From Paraburkholderia caffeinitolerans (GTDB lineage: Bacteria > Pseudomonadota > Gammaproteobacteria > Burkholderiales > Burkholderiaceae): a stretch of DNA of 64,000 nucleotides. The stretch is from NCBI RefSeq assembly GCF_902859945.1, contig NZ_CADIKL010000002.1, positions 124,001 through 188,000 of the forward strand, written 5' to 3'. A model generated the notes under the pieces. It was not told the DNA's origin, made no database searches, and worked only from the letters and a program-made list of their open reading frames with translations. Made by a program: the position numbers and the translations under genes. Shown here one piece after another: positions 33,951 through 41,433 of the stretch; position 1 is the stretch's first letter; each line of letters begins with the position of its first letter.

Positions 33951-34385
33951 CTAGCTCGCGCCTTCGCCCTTCGACTCGGCCGGCTCGCTCGGATATTTCG
34001 CCCGGCCGTAGCGAATCAGCAAGACGCCCAGCGCAATCAGCACGATCGCGCCCGCCGACGCCAGCAGATGCAGCTCCGTATTCGATCCCGAGCGCAGGAT
34101 CAGATCCCGCGCGATCGACACCATCGCGATGTAGAGCGGAAAGCGCACCGGCAATTGCCCGGCCTTCAGGTATTGCCCGACCATCGCGAAGACTTCCAGA
34201 TAGAGGAACATCAGCAGCAGATCGGTCAGCGTGACGCCATCGGAATTCACCATCTTCCAGATCAGATGGACCATCGCCGCAACGGTGCCGATGCCGATAA
34301 TCCCGAGGCCGAACAATTCCGCCAGCTCCATCGCCCGCTCGAGATGCCCCTTGATCGCCTTTTGCAAGGCGTTCTCGTATTTCAT
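33951..34385 (-). CDS. psiE: PsiE family membrane protein
   Basis: 144-aa inner-membrane protein of the phosphate-starvation-inducible PsiE family with four predicted helices. A basic and acidic N-terminal amphipathic region (ALQKAIKGHLERAMELAE) precedes the first helix. LYLEVFAMVGQYLKAGQLPV and PLYIAMVSIARDLIL are the characteristic conserved parts. Function in the family is unknown. It points toward the M20 gene (59 bp between stops). Confidence 0.88.
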   Translation of the reverse strand: MKYENALQKAIKGHLERAMELAELFGLGIIGIGTVAAMVHLIWKMVNSDGVTLTDLLLMFLYLEVFAMVGQYLKAGQLPVRFPLYIAMVSIARDLILRSGSNTELHLLASAGAIVLIALGVLLIRYGRAKYPSEPAESKGEGAS

Positions 34386-34504
34386 GTTCCTTCAATCCAT
34401 TGAATAACCCGTCGGAACGCGCAATCGTAACGCGAGACTGTGAAATTCAAGAAATCGGGCCAGAAAAGTACGGCCGTGCGATGCCGTGACCCGTGCATCG
34501 GACC

Positions 34505-34532
34505 TTGCTTTCTCGCGGGATGCTCCTATAAT
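34505..34532 (+). promoter_or_regulatory. Near-consensus sigma-70 promoter
   Basis: TTGCTT (34505-34510) and a perfect TATAAT (34527-34532) are separated by 16 bases. Just downstream, TAGGG-TTTAC-CCCTA (34531-34545) makes a short dyad over the predicted transcription start, then a second GGTAACTACC-like dyad follows. It drives the 44-aa gene starting 42 bp later. Such a consensus-like element is rare in this GC-rich window. Confidence 0.65.
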
Positions 34533-34573
34533 AGGGTTTACCCCTAGGTAACTACCCTTAATACGAGGACACC

Positions 34574-34708
34574 ATGGCTGCGCTCATCGCCGTAATTTCG
34601 TCTACCGCGACTCAAGCTTTTGAGGCAATCGGTCGCTTCAGCGTCAAGGCAATCAATCGCCACCTGGAATACTGCGAACTGCTCGCAGAAGCGCAACGCC
34701 GCTACTAA
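34574..34708 (+). CDS. Small protein of 44 residues, unknown function
   Basis: Short gene with ATG, good ribosome site (CGAGGA, six bases upstream) and strong promoter. The product is MAALIAVISSTATQAFEAIG... ending LLAEAQRRY: an N-terminal hydrophobic half, then an amphipathic basic half (R-F-S-V-K-A-I-N-R-H-L-E-Y). It has no cleavable signal and could be membrane-associated. The combination of promoter, ribosome site and a following GC-rich hairpin argues that it is expressed. I do not recognise the family. Confidence 0.55.
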   Translation: MAALIAVISSTATQAFEAIGRFSVKAINRHLEYCELLAEAQRRY

Positions 34709-34749
34709 ATCGCTGATTCAGCAAAACCGCTGGACCGATTCACCATCCC

Positions 34750-34777
34750 ACCCCGCTGCACCTATCGCGCGCGGGGT
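34750..34777 (+). terminator. GC-rich hairpin after the small gene
   Basis: ACCCCGC (34750-34756) pairs with GCGGGGT (34771-34777) around a 14-base loop, and flanking CCC/GGG may extend the stem with a two-base bulge. A short T-run (GTTTCCC) follows. Plausible intrinsic or attenuator-type terminator for the 44-aa gene's transcript. Confidence 0.45.
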
Positions 34778-34816
34778 GTGGGCGTTTCCCATTGTCGCCC
34801 TAAAGCCGCAACGAAA

Positions 34817-34830
34817 AGACAGCGCTATCT
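34817..34830. promoter_or_regulatory. Third gluconate-type operator-like site, at the gntK 3' end
   Basis: AGACAGCGCTATCT differs by one base from the core AGATAGCGCTATCT of the perfect operator at 35391. It overlaps the gntK stop codon, 576 bp (centre to centre) from the main operator. It could be an auxiliary looping site like the distal lac operators, or a leftover; see findings. Confidence 0.5.
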
Positions 34831-35372
34831 TACGCCGCCTGCATCAGGCTCAGCGGCGTTTGCGCGCTCGTGCACCAGGCAACCGCGTCGGTGACGATGC
34901 TGGCCAGCGTGCGCGTGCCATCGACGGTCAAGGTCAGCGGCTCGGTCACCGGCGGCTCCAGCGCGGCGAACTGGCTTTCGACCAGCGACGCCGGCATGAA
35001 ATGGTCTTCGCGCTGTGCAACACGCAGCAGCGCCTCCGACTGCGGCAGATCGAGAAACACAAAACCCAGCGACGCCGTGGCGGCGCGCAGCCGGTCGCGA
35101 TAGCGCTCCTTGAGCGCCGAGCACGCCAGCACAGCGCGCTCGCCCCGGCTGGCGGCACGCTCCAGTTCAGCGCCGAGCCGGTCGAGCCAGCCGGCGCGGT
35201 CCTCGTCCGTAAGCGGGATGCCGCGCGCCATCTTGTCGACATTCTCCGGCGGATGGAACGCATCGCCCTCGATCAGGACGCCGCCCACGCGCTCGGCAAC
35301 GGCCCGCGCCACGCTGCTCTTGCCGCAGCCCGCCACGCCCATGACAACAACGGATGAAATTTGCCGGGTCAT
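34830..35372 (-). CDS. gntK: Gluconokinase
   Basis: 180-aa thermoresistant-type gluconokinase phosphorylating D-gluconate to 6-phosphogluconate. P-loop is GVAGCGKSS, followed by the substrate motif EGDAFHPPENVDKMARGIPLTD in part (E-G-D and H-P-x-x-N-x-x-K-M), then ACSALKERYRD and LPQSEALLRVAQREDHFMP. Length is typical. It is divergent from a LacI-family gene with a perfect operator palindrome 19 bp before its start, so it should be repressed unless gluconate is present. No gluconate permease is in the window. Confidence 0.94.
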   Translation of the reverse strand: MTRQISSVVVMGVAGCGKSSVARAVAERVGGVLIEGDAFHPPENVDKMARGIPLTDEDRAGWLDRLGAELERAASRGERAVLACSALKERYRDRLRAATASLGFVFLDLPQSEALLRVAQREDHFMPASLVESQFAALEPPVTEPLTLTVDGTRTLASIVTDAVAWCTSAQTPLSLMQAA

Positions 35373-35390
35373 TTCAATCTCCCTGAATGC

Positions 35391-35408
35391 TGAGATAGCG
35401 CTATCTCA
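35391..35408. promoter_or_regulatory. Perfect 18-bp operator palindrome (LacI/GntR type)
   Basis: TGAGATAGCGCTATCTCA is its own reverse complement, with the central CG-type step expected of LacI-family operators. It sits 19 bp upstream of the gntK start in the divergent region. Related sites occur at 35487 and 34817. Binding by the adjacent LacI-family protein is inferred from position. Confidence 0.75.
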
Positions 35409-35486
35409 TGCCATCGAAAAAAATGCACCGTCGCGTTAGATCCAAGCACCCTTTCAATAAGGGACACTACCGTTGCGCGAGATGCG

Positions 35487-35500
35487 AGACAGCGCTATCC
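35487..35500. promoter_or_regulatory. Second operator copy, next to the regulator start
   Basis: AGACAGCGCTATCC matches the 35391 core AGATAGCGCTATCT at 12 of 14 bases. It ends 10 bp before the regulator's ATG, a position suited to autorepression. Its centre is 94 bp from the main operator, close to nine helical turns. Confidence 0.6.
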
Positions 35501-35510
35501 TAAATCGATC

Positions 35511-36539
35511 ATGGCGACATCGACACTCAGGAAAACCCGCAGCACCGGCCGGCCCACGCTCGAAGAGGTCGCCCAGCGCGCTGGCGTAAGCACGATTACG
35601 GCCTCCCGCGCGCTGCGCGGCGTGGGCTCCGTGGGGCCCGACTATGTGGAGCGCGTCAAAGCCGCAGCGACGGCGCTCAATTACGTCACGAACCCCGCCG
35701 CGCGGGCGCTTGCGTCCTCGCGCAGCGACGCCGTCGCCGTGGTGATTCCGTCGATCTCCAACGCGGTGTTCGTGGACGTGCTCGAATCGATCCACAGCGT
35801 GCTGCGCCCGCGCGGCTACGAAGTCCTGATCGGCAACTCGCACTATTCGCGCCAGGCGGAAGAAGACCTGATCCGCCACTATCTTGCGTCGTCGCCGGGC
35901 GGCCTGATCGTCAGCGGGTTCGACCGCACCGAAAGCGCGCGCCGCCTGATCGACGCGAGCGGCGTGCCCTGCGTGCACATCATGGAGCTGGACGAAGCCG
36001 CAGGTGTGCACTGCGTCGGCTTCTCGCAGACGCGGGCAGCGCAGGCCGTCGCCGAGCATCTGGTGTCGCGCGGCTGCCGCCGCAATGCCTTCGTAGGCGC
36101 GCAGCTAGATTCGCGGACGATGCAGCGCGGCGAGGGCTTTCGCGAAGCGCTCAAGCGCCTGGGTCTCTACGATCCCGATCTCGAAGTGCTCACGCCCTCG
36201 CCCTCGTCGATCGGACTCGGCTGCGACCTGTTCCGGCAACTGCTGCAACGCCGGCCCGACGTGGACGGCATTTTCTTCGGCAACGACGACCTCGCGCAGG
36301 GCGCCCTCTTCGAGGCCCGCCGCCAGGGCATCGAGGTGCCGTCGCGGGTGGCCATCGTCGGCTTCAACGATCTGGCCGGTGCCGCCGATTGCGTGCCGCG
36401 CCTGACCACAGTTCGCACGCCAAGAGTGGAAATGGGACGCGTGGCGGCCAATCTGCTGCTCGCCATGATCGATCGCGAGCCGATTGCCCAGCCGGCGGTC
36501 GATTTGGGCTTCGAGCTGGTGGTGCGAGAAAGCGCGTGA
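35511..36539 (+). CDS. gntR: LacI family regulator of gluconate use
   Basis: 342-aa LacI/GalR-type repressor. The N-terminal helix-turn-helix is [21 protein letters not shown] with a hinge [13 protein letters not shown] periplasmic-binding-protein-like effector domain follows ([17 protein letters not shown]-like region read as [29 protein letters not shown]). The pairing with gluconokinase and the GATAGCGCTATC operators point to the gluconate regulator GntR of the LacI family (not the GntR winged-helix family). Expected ligand is gluconate, by analogy. Confidence 0.88.
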   Translation: MATSTLRKTRSTGRPTLEEVAQRAGVSTITASRALRGVGSVGPDYVERVKAAATALNYVTNPAARALASSRSDAVAVVIPSISNAVFVDVLESIHSVLRPRGYEVLIGNSHYSRQAEEDLIRHYLASSPGGLIVSGFDRTESARRLIDASGVPCVHIMELDEAAGVHCVGFSQTRAAQAVAEHLVSRGCRRNAFVGAQLDSRTMQRGEGFREALKRLGLYDPDLEVLTPSPSSIGLGCDLFRQLLQRRPDVDGIFFGNDDLAQGALFEARRQGIEVPSRVAIVGFNDLAGAADCVPRLTTVRTPRVEMGRVAANLLLAMIDREPIAQPAVDLGFELVVRESA

Positions 36540-36772
36540 AGCACGATATCGGTGTGCTTCAAGTGCGCGACGCAACTCGCGGAGCAAAACAAAGCGAGAA
36601 ACTTCTTGACTTGGCATCGCGTACCGCGTACCTTTACGCACCAAAATATCCAAAATGCTTGATCATCATTTGCCGCTTATCGGCGGCTCTCGTTGACCTC
36701 TCCTTTTTGATTTTTTATTCGCCCGTCTTTTTAGTGGCGAGCAACTTCATTCGTCTGTTTAAGGAATATCTA

Positions 36773-36976
36773 GTGGAAACTGGTACCGTCAAGTGGTTTA
36801 ACGACACCAAGGGCTTTGGCTTCATCACCCCGGACAAGGGCGGCGACGACCTGTTCGCACACTTCTCGGAAGTGCGCAGCACGGGCTTCAAGACCCTGGC
36901 TGAAGGCCAGAAGGTCACCTACGAAACCAAGCGCGGCCCGAAGGGTCTCCAGGCTTCGAACATCACCCCGCAGTAA
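36773..36976 (+). CDS. Cold-shock protein, CspA family
   Basis: 67-aa single cold-shock domain that binds single-stranded nucleic acid and melts RNA structure. RNP1 is KGFGFI and RNP2 DLFAHF; the protein begins [11 protein letters not shown]. The start is a GTG, with AAGGA nine bases upstream. A 233-bp AT-rich leader precedes it, with a possible promoter TTGACT (36606) and TACCTT (36629), 17 bases apart; long leaders are usual for csp mRNAs. It lies upstream of an IF-1 gene. Confidence 0.95.
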   Translation: METGTVKWFNDTKGFGFITPDKGGDDLFAHFSEVRSTGFKTLAEGQKVTYETKRGPKGLQASNITPQ

Positions 36977-36986
36977 CGCTTTCGGG

Positions 36987-37014
36987 TCGCGTCCGTCCGT
37001 CGGGGTGGACGCGA
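36987..37014 (+). terminator. Hairpin after the cold-shock gene
   Basis: TCGCGTCC (36987-36994) pairs with GGACGCGA (37007-37014) across a 12-base loop, 10 bp after the csp stop, followed by TTCTCC. Probable terminator separating csp from infA. Confidence 0.5.
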
Positions 37015-37336
37015 TTCTCCCCGCCTTGCCGTGGCGCTTACGTGCCACTGCATGTCACTGTTGTCCGTTGTAGTGTCTGTTGTAGTCAGCTGCATTTCTT
37101 GCATTCCCGCTCTCTCCGCGCCCGCAAGTCAAAGGTGCGGTGATGTCCATGGCGAGCCCGGTCTTCGCGCACGCTACCCGATATCAACCAGCTGGCGCTC
37201 CGCTTTCGACGCATTCGCAACATGCGCCGGACAACGCTCAACATCATCCCGCGTGCAAACGCTGCAATTGCAGTGATCGGCGCAATGCGCCCGTGTTTTG
37301 CATCGACGCGGCATCACGCTTTCTGGAGGCATTGAT

Positions 37337-37603
37337 TTGGCAAAAGAAGAACTGCTGGAACTAGACGGGATCGTCGACGAAGTGCTGCCGGACAGCAAAT
37401 ACCGTGTCACGCTCGAGAACGGCGTGGTGGTGAACGCGTATGCATCGGGTCGCATGCGCAAGAACCACATTCGCATTCTTGCCGGTGACCGGGTCACGCT
37501 CGAGTTGTCGGTCTACGATCTCACGAAAGGACGGATCAACTTCCGTCACAAGGACGAGCGCGCTCCTTCCGGGATGCCGCGCCCAGCCATGCGCCGCCGC
37601 TAA
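37337..37603 (+). CDS. infA: Translation initiation factor IF-1 (second, non-ribosomal-operon type)
   Basis: 88-aa S1/OB-fold protein that binds the ribosomal A site. [18 protein letters not shown] and FRVTLENG-like [22 protein letters not shown] are nearly invariant IF-1 segments (residues 2-50 overall), with [18 protein letters not shown] and F-R-H-K following. The start is TTG, with CTGGAGG seven bases upstream. The C-terminal [13 protein letters not shown] extension makes it longer than the 72-aa form; Burkholderia genomes usually carry both. The location away from ribosomal protein genes suggests the accessory copy. Confidence 0.94.
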   Translation: MAKEELLELDGIVDEVLPDSKYRVTLENGVVVNAYASGRMRKNHIRILAGDRVTLELSVYDLTKGRINFRHKDERAPSGMPRPAMRRR

Positions 37604-37701
37604 GCGCGCGCGAAGCCCCAAACGCGCGCACGCCTGGCATACGGCGCGGCGCGGCGTTTGAACGGCGCCCATTCAATGAAATCCCGGGAAACGCCCGGAT
37701 A

Positions 37702-38178
37702 TCAATTAGCCTCGTGCGGCGGCGTTTTATTTCGTGCGTGACGCGCGAGAAACCGGTCGAGCTCGCCCGCGAACGCCTTGCTGTCGCGCGTACTGAACGG
37801 CGCAGGGCCACCCGTGTCGATACCTGAATTGCGCAGTTGGTCCATGACATCGCGCATCGTCAAGCGTTCCTGAATATTTTCCCGCGTGAACCAGTTTCCG
37901 CGCGGATCGAGCGCATGGCCGCCCCGCTCCAATACGGCAGCGGCAAGCGGAATGTCCGCGGTAATCACCAGATCCCCCGACACGACGAGTTCGACGATGC
38001 GGGCATCGGCTACATCGAAACCCGCCGGCACCTGAATCGATTTGATAAAGGGCGACGGCGGTGTACGCAAATATTGATTGGCAACCAGCGTCACCACGAC
38101 TTCGGCGCGGCGCGCGGCCCGGTACAACATGTCCTTGATCACGGCAGGACACGCATCAGCGTCGACCAGCACTTGCAT
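37702..38178 (-). CDS. DUF188/YaiI family protein
   Basis: 158-aa protein of the YaiI/YqxD (DUF188) family, a PIN-like fold of unknown activity. [17 protein letters not shown] at the start, followed by [25 protein letters not shown] and [11 protein letters not shown], is characteristic, with acidic D residues in D-A-D-A-C and T-A-D. The ATG at 38178 follows GGGGA by eight bases and is preferred over an in-frame ATG six codons upstream. Confidence 0.9.
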   Translation of the reverse strand: MQVLVDADACPAVIKDMLYRAARRAEVVVTLVANQYLRTPPSPFIKSIQVPAGFDVADARIVELVVSGDLVITADIPLAAAVLERGGHALDPRGNWFTRENIQERLTMRDVMDQLRNSGIDTGGPAPFSTRDSKAFAGELDRFLARHARNKTPPHEAN

Positions 38179-38214
38179 CGGATAATCCCCATTCATAATT
38201 CAGCGATTATATAT

Positions 38215-39054
38215 TCAGCGATGTCTTGCACGAACGGCGAGCAATTGCTGATGGCGCGCTTCGGTTTCGTCGTCGGCAGGGAACATGCATTCCAGGCGTA
38301 ACTCTTGGGCCGCAACGTTCTGCGGAGCGCCAACGGTCGTGATCATCGAGAAATATCGCAGCACGGCCCCATCGCTGACGAATCCCAATGGGATGACGGG
38401 CAGTGCGTGTGCAGTGGACGGCTCAGCCCTCCAGTCACGCGGTACATCAGGATAACCAAGCAACTCATCGAGCAGACGCCGAGTGCCCGCGTCGACCACG
38501 TGCCCCACTGACTCCCGATACACGCGCTGCAACAGGCTGCGTGCAACCGCGTCCCAATCAGCCACGAACGGGCGCATCCCCTGCGGATCGAAAATCAGAT
38601 GCAGCATGTTGCGCGGACCTTCGCGCGAGGCCATGTCGATAAAGCAGTCGAAGAAGCGCGGCGCGGCGTCATTGGTCATCAAAACGTTCCAGTGGCGGTC
38701 CATCACGATTGCCGGAAACGGCTCGTGCTGACGCACGACCCGTTCGAGCGCGCGGATGACGCCATGCATCTCCTGCGCGTTCCACGGCGCCTCTGAGTAC
38801 ATGGGCGCGTAGCCCGCCGCGAGCAGCAGCGCATTGCGCTCGCGCAGCGGCACGTCGAGCGTCTGCGCAAGGATCAGCAGCGTATCCCGGCCCGGCACGC
38901 TGCGTCCGCTTTCGATGAAACTGATCTGCCGCTGCGAGACGCCGGCCTCGAGCGACAGATTGAGCTGACTCACGCCACGCGCGTCGCGCCAATAGCGCAG
39001 CAAGTCGCCGAGTTCGCTCGGCGGTGCTTTCGGACCGGGACGGGTGGTGCTCAT
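38215..39054 (-). CDS. XRE-family regulator with MmyB-like ligand domain
   Basis: 279-aa regulator. The HTH_3 domain is at about residues 12-68 (LGDLLRYWRDARGVSQLNLS and GVSQRQISFIESGRSVP). The MmyB-like PAS-type domain has VVRQHEPFPAIVMDRHWNVL, NMLHLIFDPQGMRPF and LPVIPLGF. The ATG at 39054 follows AAAGGAAA. It is 27 bp downstream of the AhpD-like gene in the same direction, so probably co-transcribed; regulators of this type often control a neighbouring oxidoreductase or decarboxylase-like gene. Confidence 0.9.
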   Translation of the reverse strand: MSTTRPGPKAPPSELGDLLRYWRDARGVSQLNLSLEAGVSQRQISFIESGRSVPGRDTLLILAQTLDVPLRERNALLLAAGYAPMYSEAPWNAQEMHGVIRALERVVRQHEPFPAIVMDRHWNVLMTNDAAPRFFDCFIDMASREGPRNMLHLIFDPQGMRPFVADWDAVARSLLQRVYRESVGHVVDAGTRRLLDELLGYPDVPRDWRAEPSTAHALPVIPLGFVSDGAVLRYFSMITTVGAPQNVAAQELRLECMFPADDETEARHQQLLAVRARHR

Positions 39055-39081
39055 CGGATTTCCTTTGTTCATCTATTTAGG

Positions 39082-39657
39082 TTAGCGAATCAATTCTGCA
39101 TGGCGTGCATCGGTATGCCAGGCGAACGCCTCCAACCGGGCTTCGAGCGGCGTCCGGGTCACGTTGCTGGTGAAATTCGTGATCGTCGATGCCGCCACCA
39201 CCGCAATGACCTCCAGTATCTGCGCGGCGCTAAAGCCGGCTGCGAGAAAGCGCTTCTGGTCCGCTTCGGCCAGGTGCCCGCGCTTTTCAATCAGCGCGCG
39301 CGCCAATGCCGATAACGCGGCCAGCCCGGCGTCATCCGGCAATACGCCGCGCCGGATCGCGTCGACATCGACGGGATGCACGCCCGCCTCCAATGCGAGC
39401 GCCGAGTGAAACGCGACCGGCCACTCACTGGCATTCGTGACCGCGTTGGTCAGTAACAGCGCCTGAATCTGCGGCTCGGTCAGACTGCTTGCGTGTACGC
39501 GTGCGAACAGGCCAACGAAACCGTTGATCAGCACCGGCGATTCGGCCATTTTGGCCGCGATGTTCGGAATCAGGCCGAACGCCTCCAGTAGTTGCTGGAG
39601 CGCGGCGCGCGATTGCGCAGGGGCAGTTTCGATCGTATGAAGAGGATAGGTGGACAT
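39082..39657 (-). CDS. Carboxymuconolactone decarboxylase/AhpD-fold protein lacking CxxC
   Basis: 191-aa all-helical protein of the CMD/AhpD fold. AFGLIPNIAAKMAESPVLI, then LTEPQIQALLLTNAVTNA, is typical. The peroxidase-type C-x-x-C before the conserved H is missing: the sequence reads NASEWPVAFHSAL, keeping only the histidine. So it is unlikely to be an AhpD-like reductase. The ATG at 39657 follows GGGAG. It forms an operon with the downstream XRE regulator. Confidence 0.82.
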   Translation of the reverse strand: MSTYPLHTIETAPAQSRAALQQLLEAFGLIPNIAAKMAESPVLINGFVGLFARVHASSLTEPQIQALLLTNAVTNASEWPVAFHSALALEAGVHPVDVDAIRRGVLPDDAGLAALSALARALIEKRGHLAEADQKRFLAAGFSAAQILEVIAVVAASTITNFTSNVTRTPLEARLEAFAWHTDARHAELIR

Positions 39658-39788
39658 GGTCACTCCCAAGCGGTGAGCACCACCGGAATAGCGGTGCGAC
39701 AGCCAAAGAGTAGGAGCACGCGTTACTTGCGCCAATTACATGCAATGTAATCGTTTCGCGACGAGGCAAGGCCTCATCGTGCAATCGT

Positions 39789-40202
39789 CTAGCGGCGGCC
39801 GGTCGTAATCGGGCCATCGGCATCCACGCGCCCAACCACGCCAGCCGGGCCGCCGACGTTGATCGGGCCCTGCGCTTCGAGATCGCCATGCACGATCAGC
39901 GGACCGTGCACGGTAAGCGGGCCGTAAAACGTGTTGGCTCCCTGGCGTCTGTCCACGGCGGGATCATCGGGCGCGATCCGCTCTACGCGAGCGGCCTTGA
40001 TCGGTCCCGCTGCGTGGATGTCGCCTGCCACCGCCAGCGGACCGTCCACGGTCAACGGCCCGCGCACGACGAGCGACCCGGTGATGCTCAGCGGCCCCGT
40101 GGCAACAGGCTCGGCATACGCCGCCGAAGCAATACAAATGGACGACGCGAGCAGCACCACACTTGCCGCCGCGCGCCGCGTCAATCGCAATGCAGTGCCC
40201 AT
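39789..40202 (-). CDS. Exported hexapeptide-repeat protein of unknown function
   Basis: 137-aa protein with a Sec signal (R-R-A-A-A-S-V-V-L-L-A, cleavage near AAYA-E). The mature part is almost wholly a six-residue repeat of the form G-P-L-x-V-x: GPLSIT, GSLVVR, GPLTVD, GPLAVA, then a proline/arginine break, then GPLTVH, GPLIVH, GDLEAQ, GPINVG. Period six with alternating hydrophobics suggests a beta-solenoid, as in left-handed beta-helices or bactofilin-like proteins. No catalytic motif. It is divergent from the 3-hydroxyisobutyrate-dehydrogenase-like gene. I know no specific function. Confidence 0.65.
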   Translation of the reverse strand: MGTALRLTRRAAASVVLLASSICIASAAYAEPVATGPLSITGSLVVRGPLTVDGPLAVAGDIHAAGPIKAARVERIAPDDPAVDRRQGANTFYGPLTVHGPLIVHGDLEAQGPINVGGPAGVVGRVDADGPITTGRR

Positions 40203-40360
40203 GATTTTCAACCTCGCGATGAAGCGCTTCACGTTACCAGCAGGATGGAGCAACTCGCGCGCCCGACGATGAGGCCGTTGCCGGCAAAGAGGACCGCCAT
40301 CAATCCCGCCAGCAATAGCTGAGATAATGAGCCCCCCTTCTTCCATCCTAGGGAGCCACT

Positions 40361-41278
40361 GTGAGCCAAACCGTAACCTCGACCTCGCCCAATCCGGTGC
40401 GCCGCGTCGCGTTTCTGGGCCTCGGCGTGATGGGCTATCCGATGGCCGGTCATCTCGTGAAGGCCGGGCTCGACGTCACCGTCTACAATCGCACCGCCGC
40501 CAAGGCCGCTCAATGGGTCGCCGAACACGGCGGGCGCGCAGCCGCCACGCCGCGCGAAGCGGTCCAGGGCGCCGAACTGGTGTTCGCATGCGTTGGCAAC
40601 GACGACGACCTGCGCAGCATCGTGCTCGGCCCGGACGGCGCATTCGCGGGCATGGCGCGCGACACCGTGTTCGTCGATCACACGACCGCCTCGGCCAACG
40701 TGGCGCGCGAGCTGTCGGCCAGCGCTGCGCCGCTCGGCCTGCATTTCATCGACGCACCGGTTTCGGGCGGCCAGTCGGGCGCGCAAAGCGGCAAGCTCAC
40801 GATCATGTGCGGCGGCGACGCCGCGAGCTTCGCGCGCGTGGAGCCCACGCTCGCCCACTACGCGGTGGCCGTCACGCTGATCGGCGCGGCAGGCGCGGGC
40901 CAGCTTGCCAAGATGGTCAATCAGATCGCCGTGGCCGGCCTCGTTCAGGCGCTCTCCGAGGCGATCAACTTCGGCGAGCGCGCAGGCCTCGACATGGCGC
41001 TCGTGCTCGACGTGATCGGCAAGGGCGCAGCGGCGAGCTGGCAGATGAACAACCGCGGCCAGACGATGATGGCGGGCAAGTTCGACCACGGCTTCGCCGT
41101 CGACTGGATGCGCAAGGACCTCGGCGTGTGTCTGGACGAAGCGAAGCGCAACGGCGCGGCGTTGCCGGTCACCGCGCTCGTCGACCAGTTCTATGGCGAC
41201 GTGCAGCGCCTCGGCGGCAGCCGCTTCGACACCTCGAGCCTGATCTGGCGCCTGCGCAAGCTCGACGGCGGCGCATGA
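40361..41278 (+). CDS. NAD(P)-dependent beta-hydroxyacid dehydrogenase
   Basis: 305-aa enzyme of the 3-hydroxyisobutyrate dehydrogenase / tartronate-semialdehyde reductase family. The Rossmann motif is FLGLGVMGYPMAGHL, substrate loop DAPVSGGQSGA, catalytic lysine in GAGQLAKMVNQ, and DWMRKDLGVCLDEA near the C-terminus. N-R-T after the second strand favours NADP(H). It starts at GTG with GGGAG eight bases upstream. Natural substrate not determinable. Confidence 0.92.
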   Translation: MSQTVTSTSPNPVRRVAFLGLGVMGYPMAGHLVKAGLDVTVYNRTAAKAAQWVAEHGGRAAATPREAVQGAELVFACVGNDDDLRSIVLGPDGAFAGMARDTVFVDHTTASANVARELSASAAPLGLHFIDAPVSGGQSGAQSGKLTIMCGGDAASFARVEPTLAHYAVAVTLIGAAGAGQLAKMVNQIAVAGLVQALSEAINFGERAGLDMALVLDVIGKGAAASWQMNNRGQTMMAGKFDHGFAVDWMRKDLGVCLDEAKRNGAALPVTALVDQFYGDVQRLGGSRFDTSSLIWRLRKLDGGA

Positions 41279-41340
41279 CGCGCAAGCGCGCGGCAGTGTT
41301 CGCCTTCGCGCTGGCCGCGCTGCTTCCGATTGTTTCCTGA
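41275..41340 (+). CDS. Possible 21-residue coupled peptide
   Basis: ATG overlaps the dehydrogenase stop (ATGA) and encodes MTRKRAAVFAFALAALLPIVS, a basic start followed by a hydrophobic helix, the form of a micro-membrane protein or bare signal peptide. It has no ribosome site of its own and could arise by chance in this GC-rich context, so it is listed with low confidence. Confidence 0.2.
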   Translation: MTRKRAAVFAFALAALLPIVS

Positions 41341-41433
41341 AGCGAACAATCCTCGTTCCTGCCAATAAAAAGTGCGCACGCGCGGTGCTATCATCGGCGG
41401 CATTTCCCGCTCTGGAAGGCAGGATTCGCTTTC

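Noticed and set aside
33889-33954. 21-codon frame overlapping the M20 stop (ATGA)
   Set aside because: The product is a featureless arginine-rich peptide with no ribosome site; it is probably chance.
37140-37364. 74-codon frame between csp and infA
   Set aside because: No recognisable sequence, a biased composition, and it runs into the infA start in another frame; likely leader DNA.
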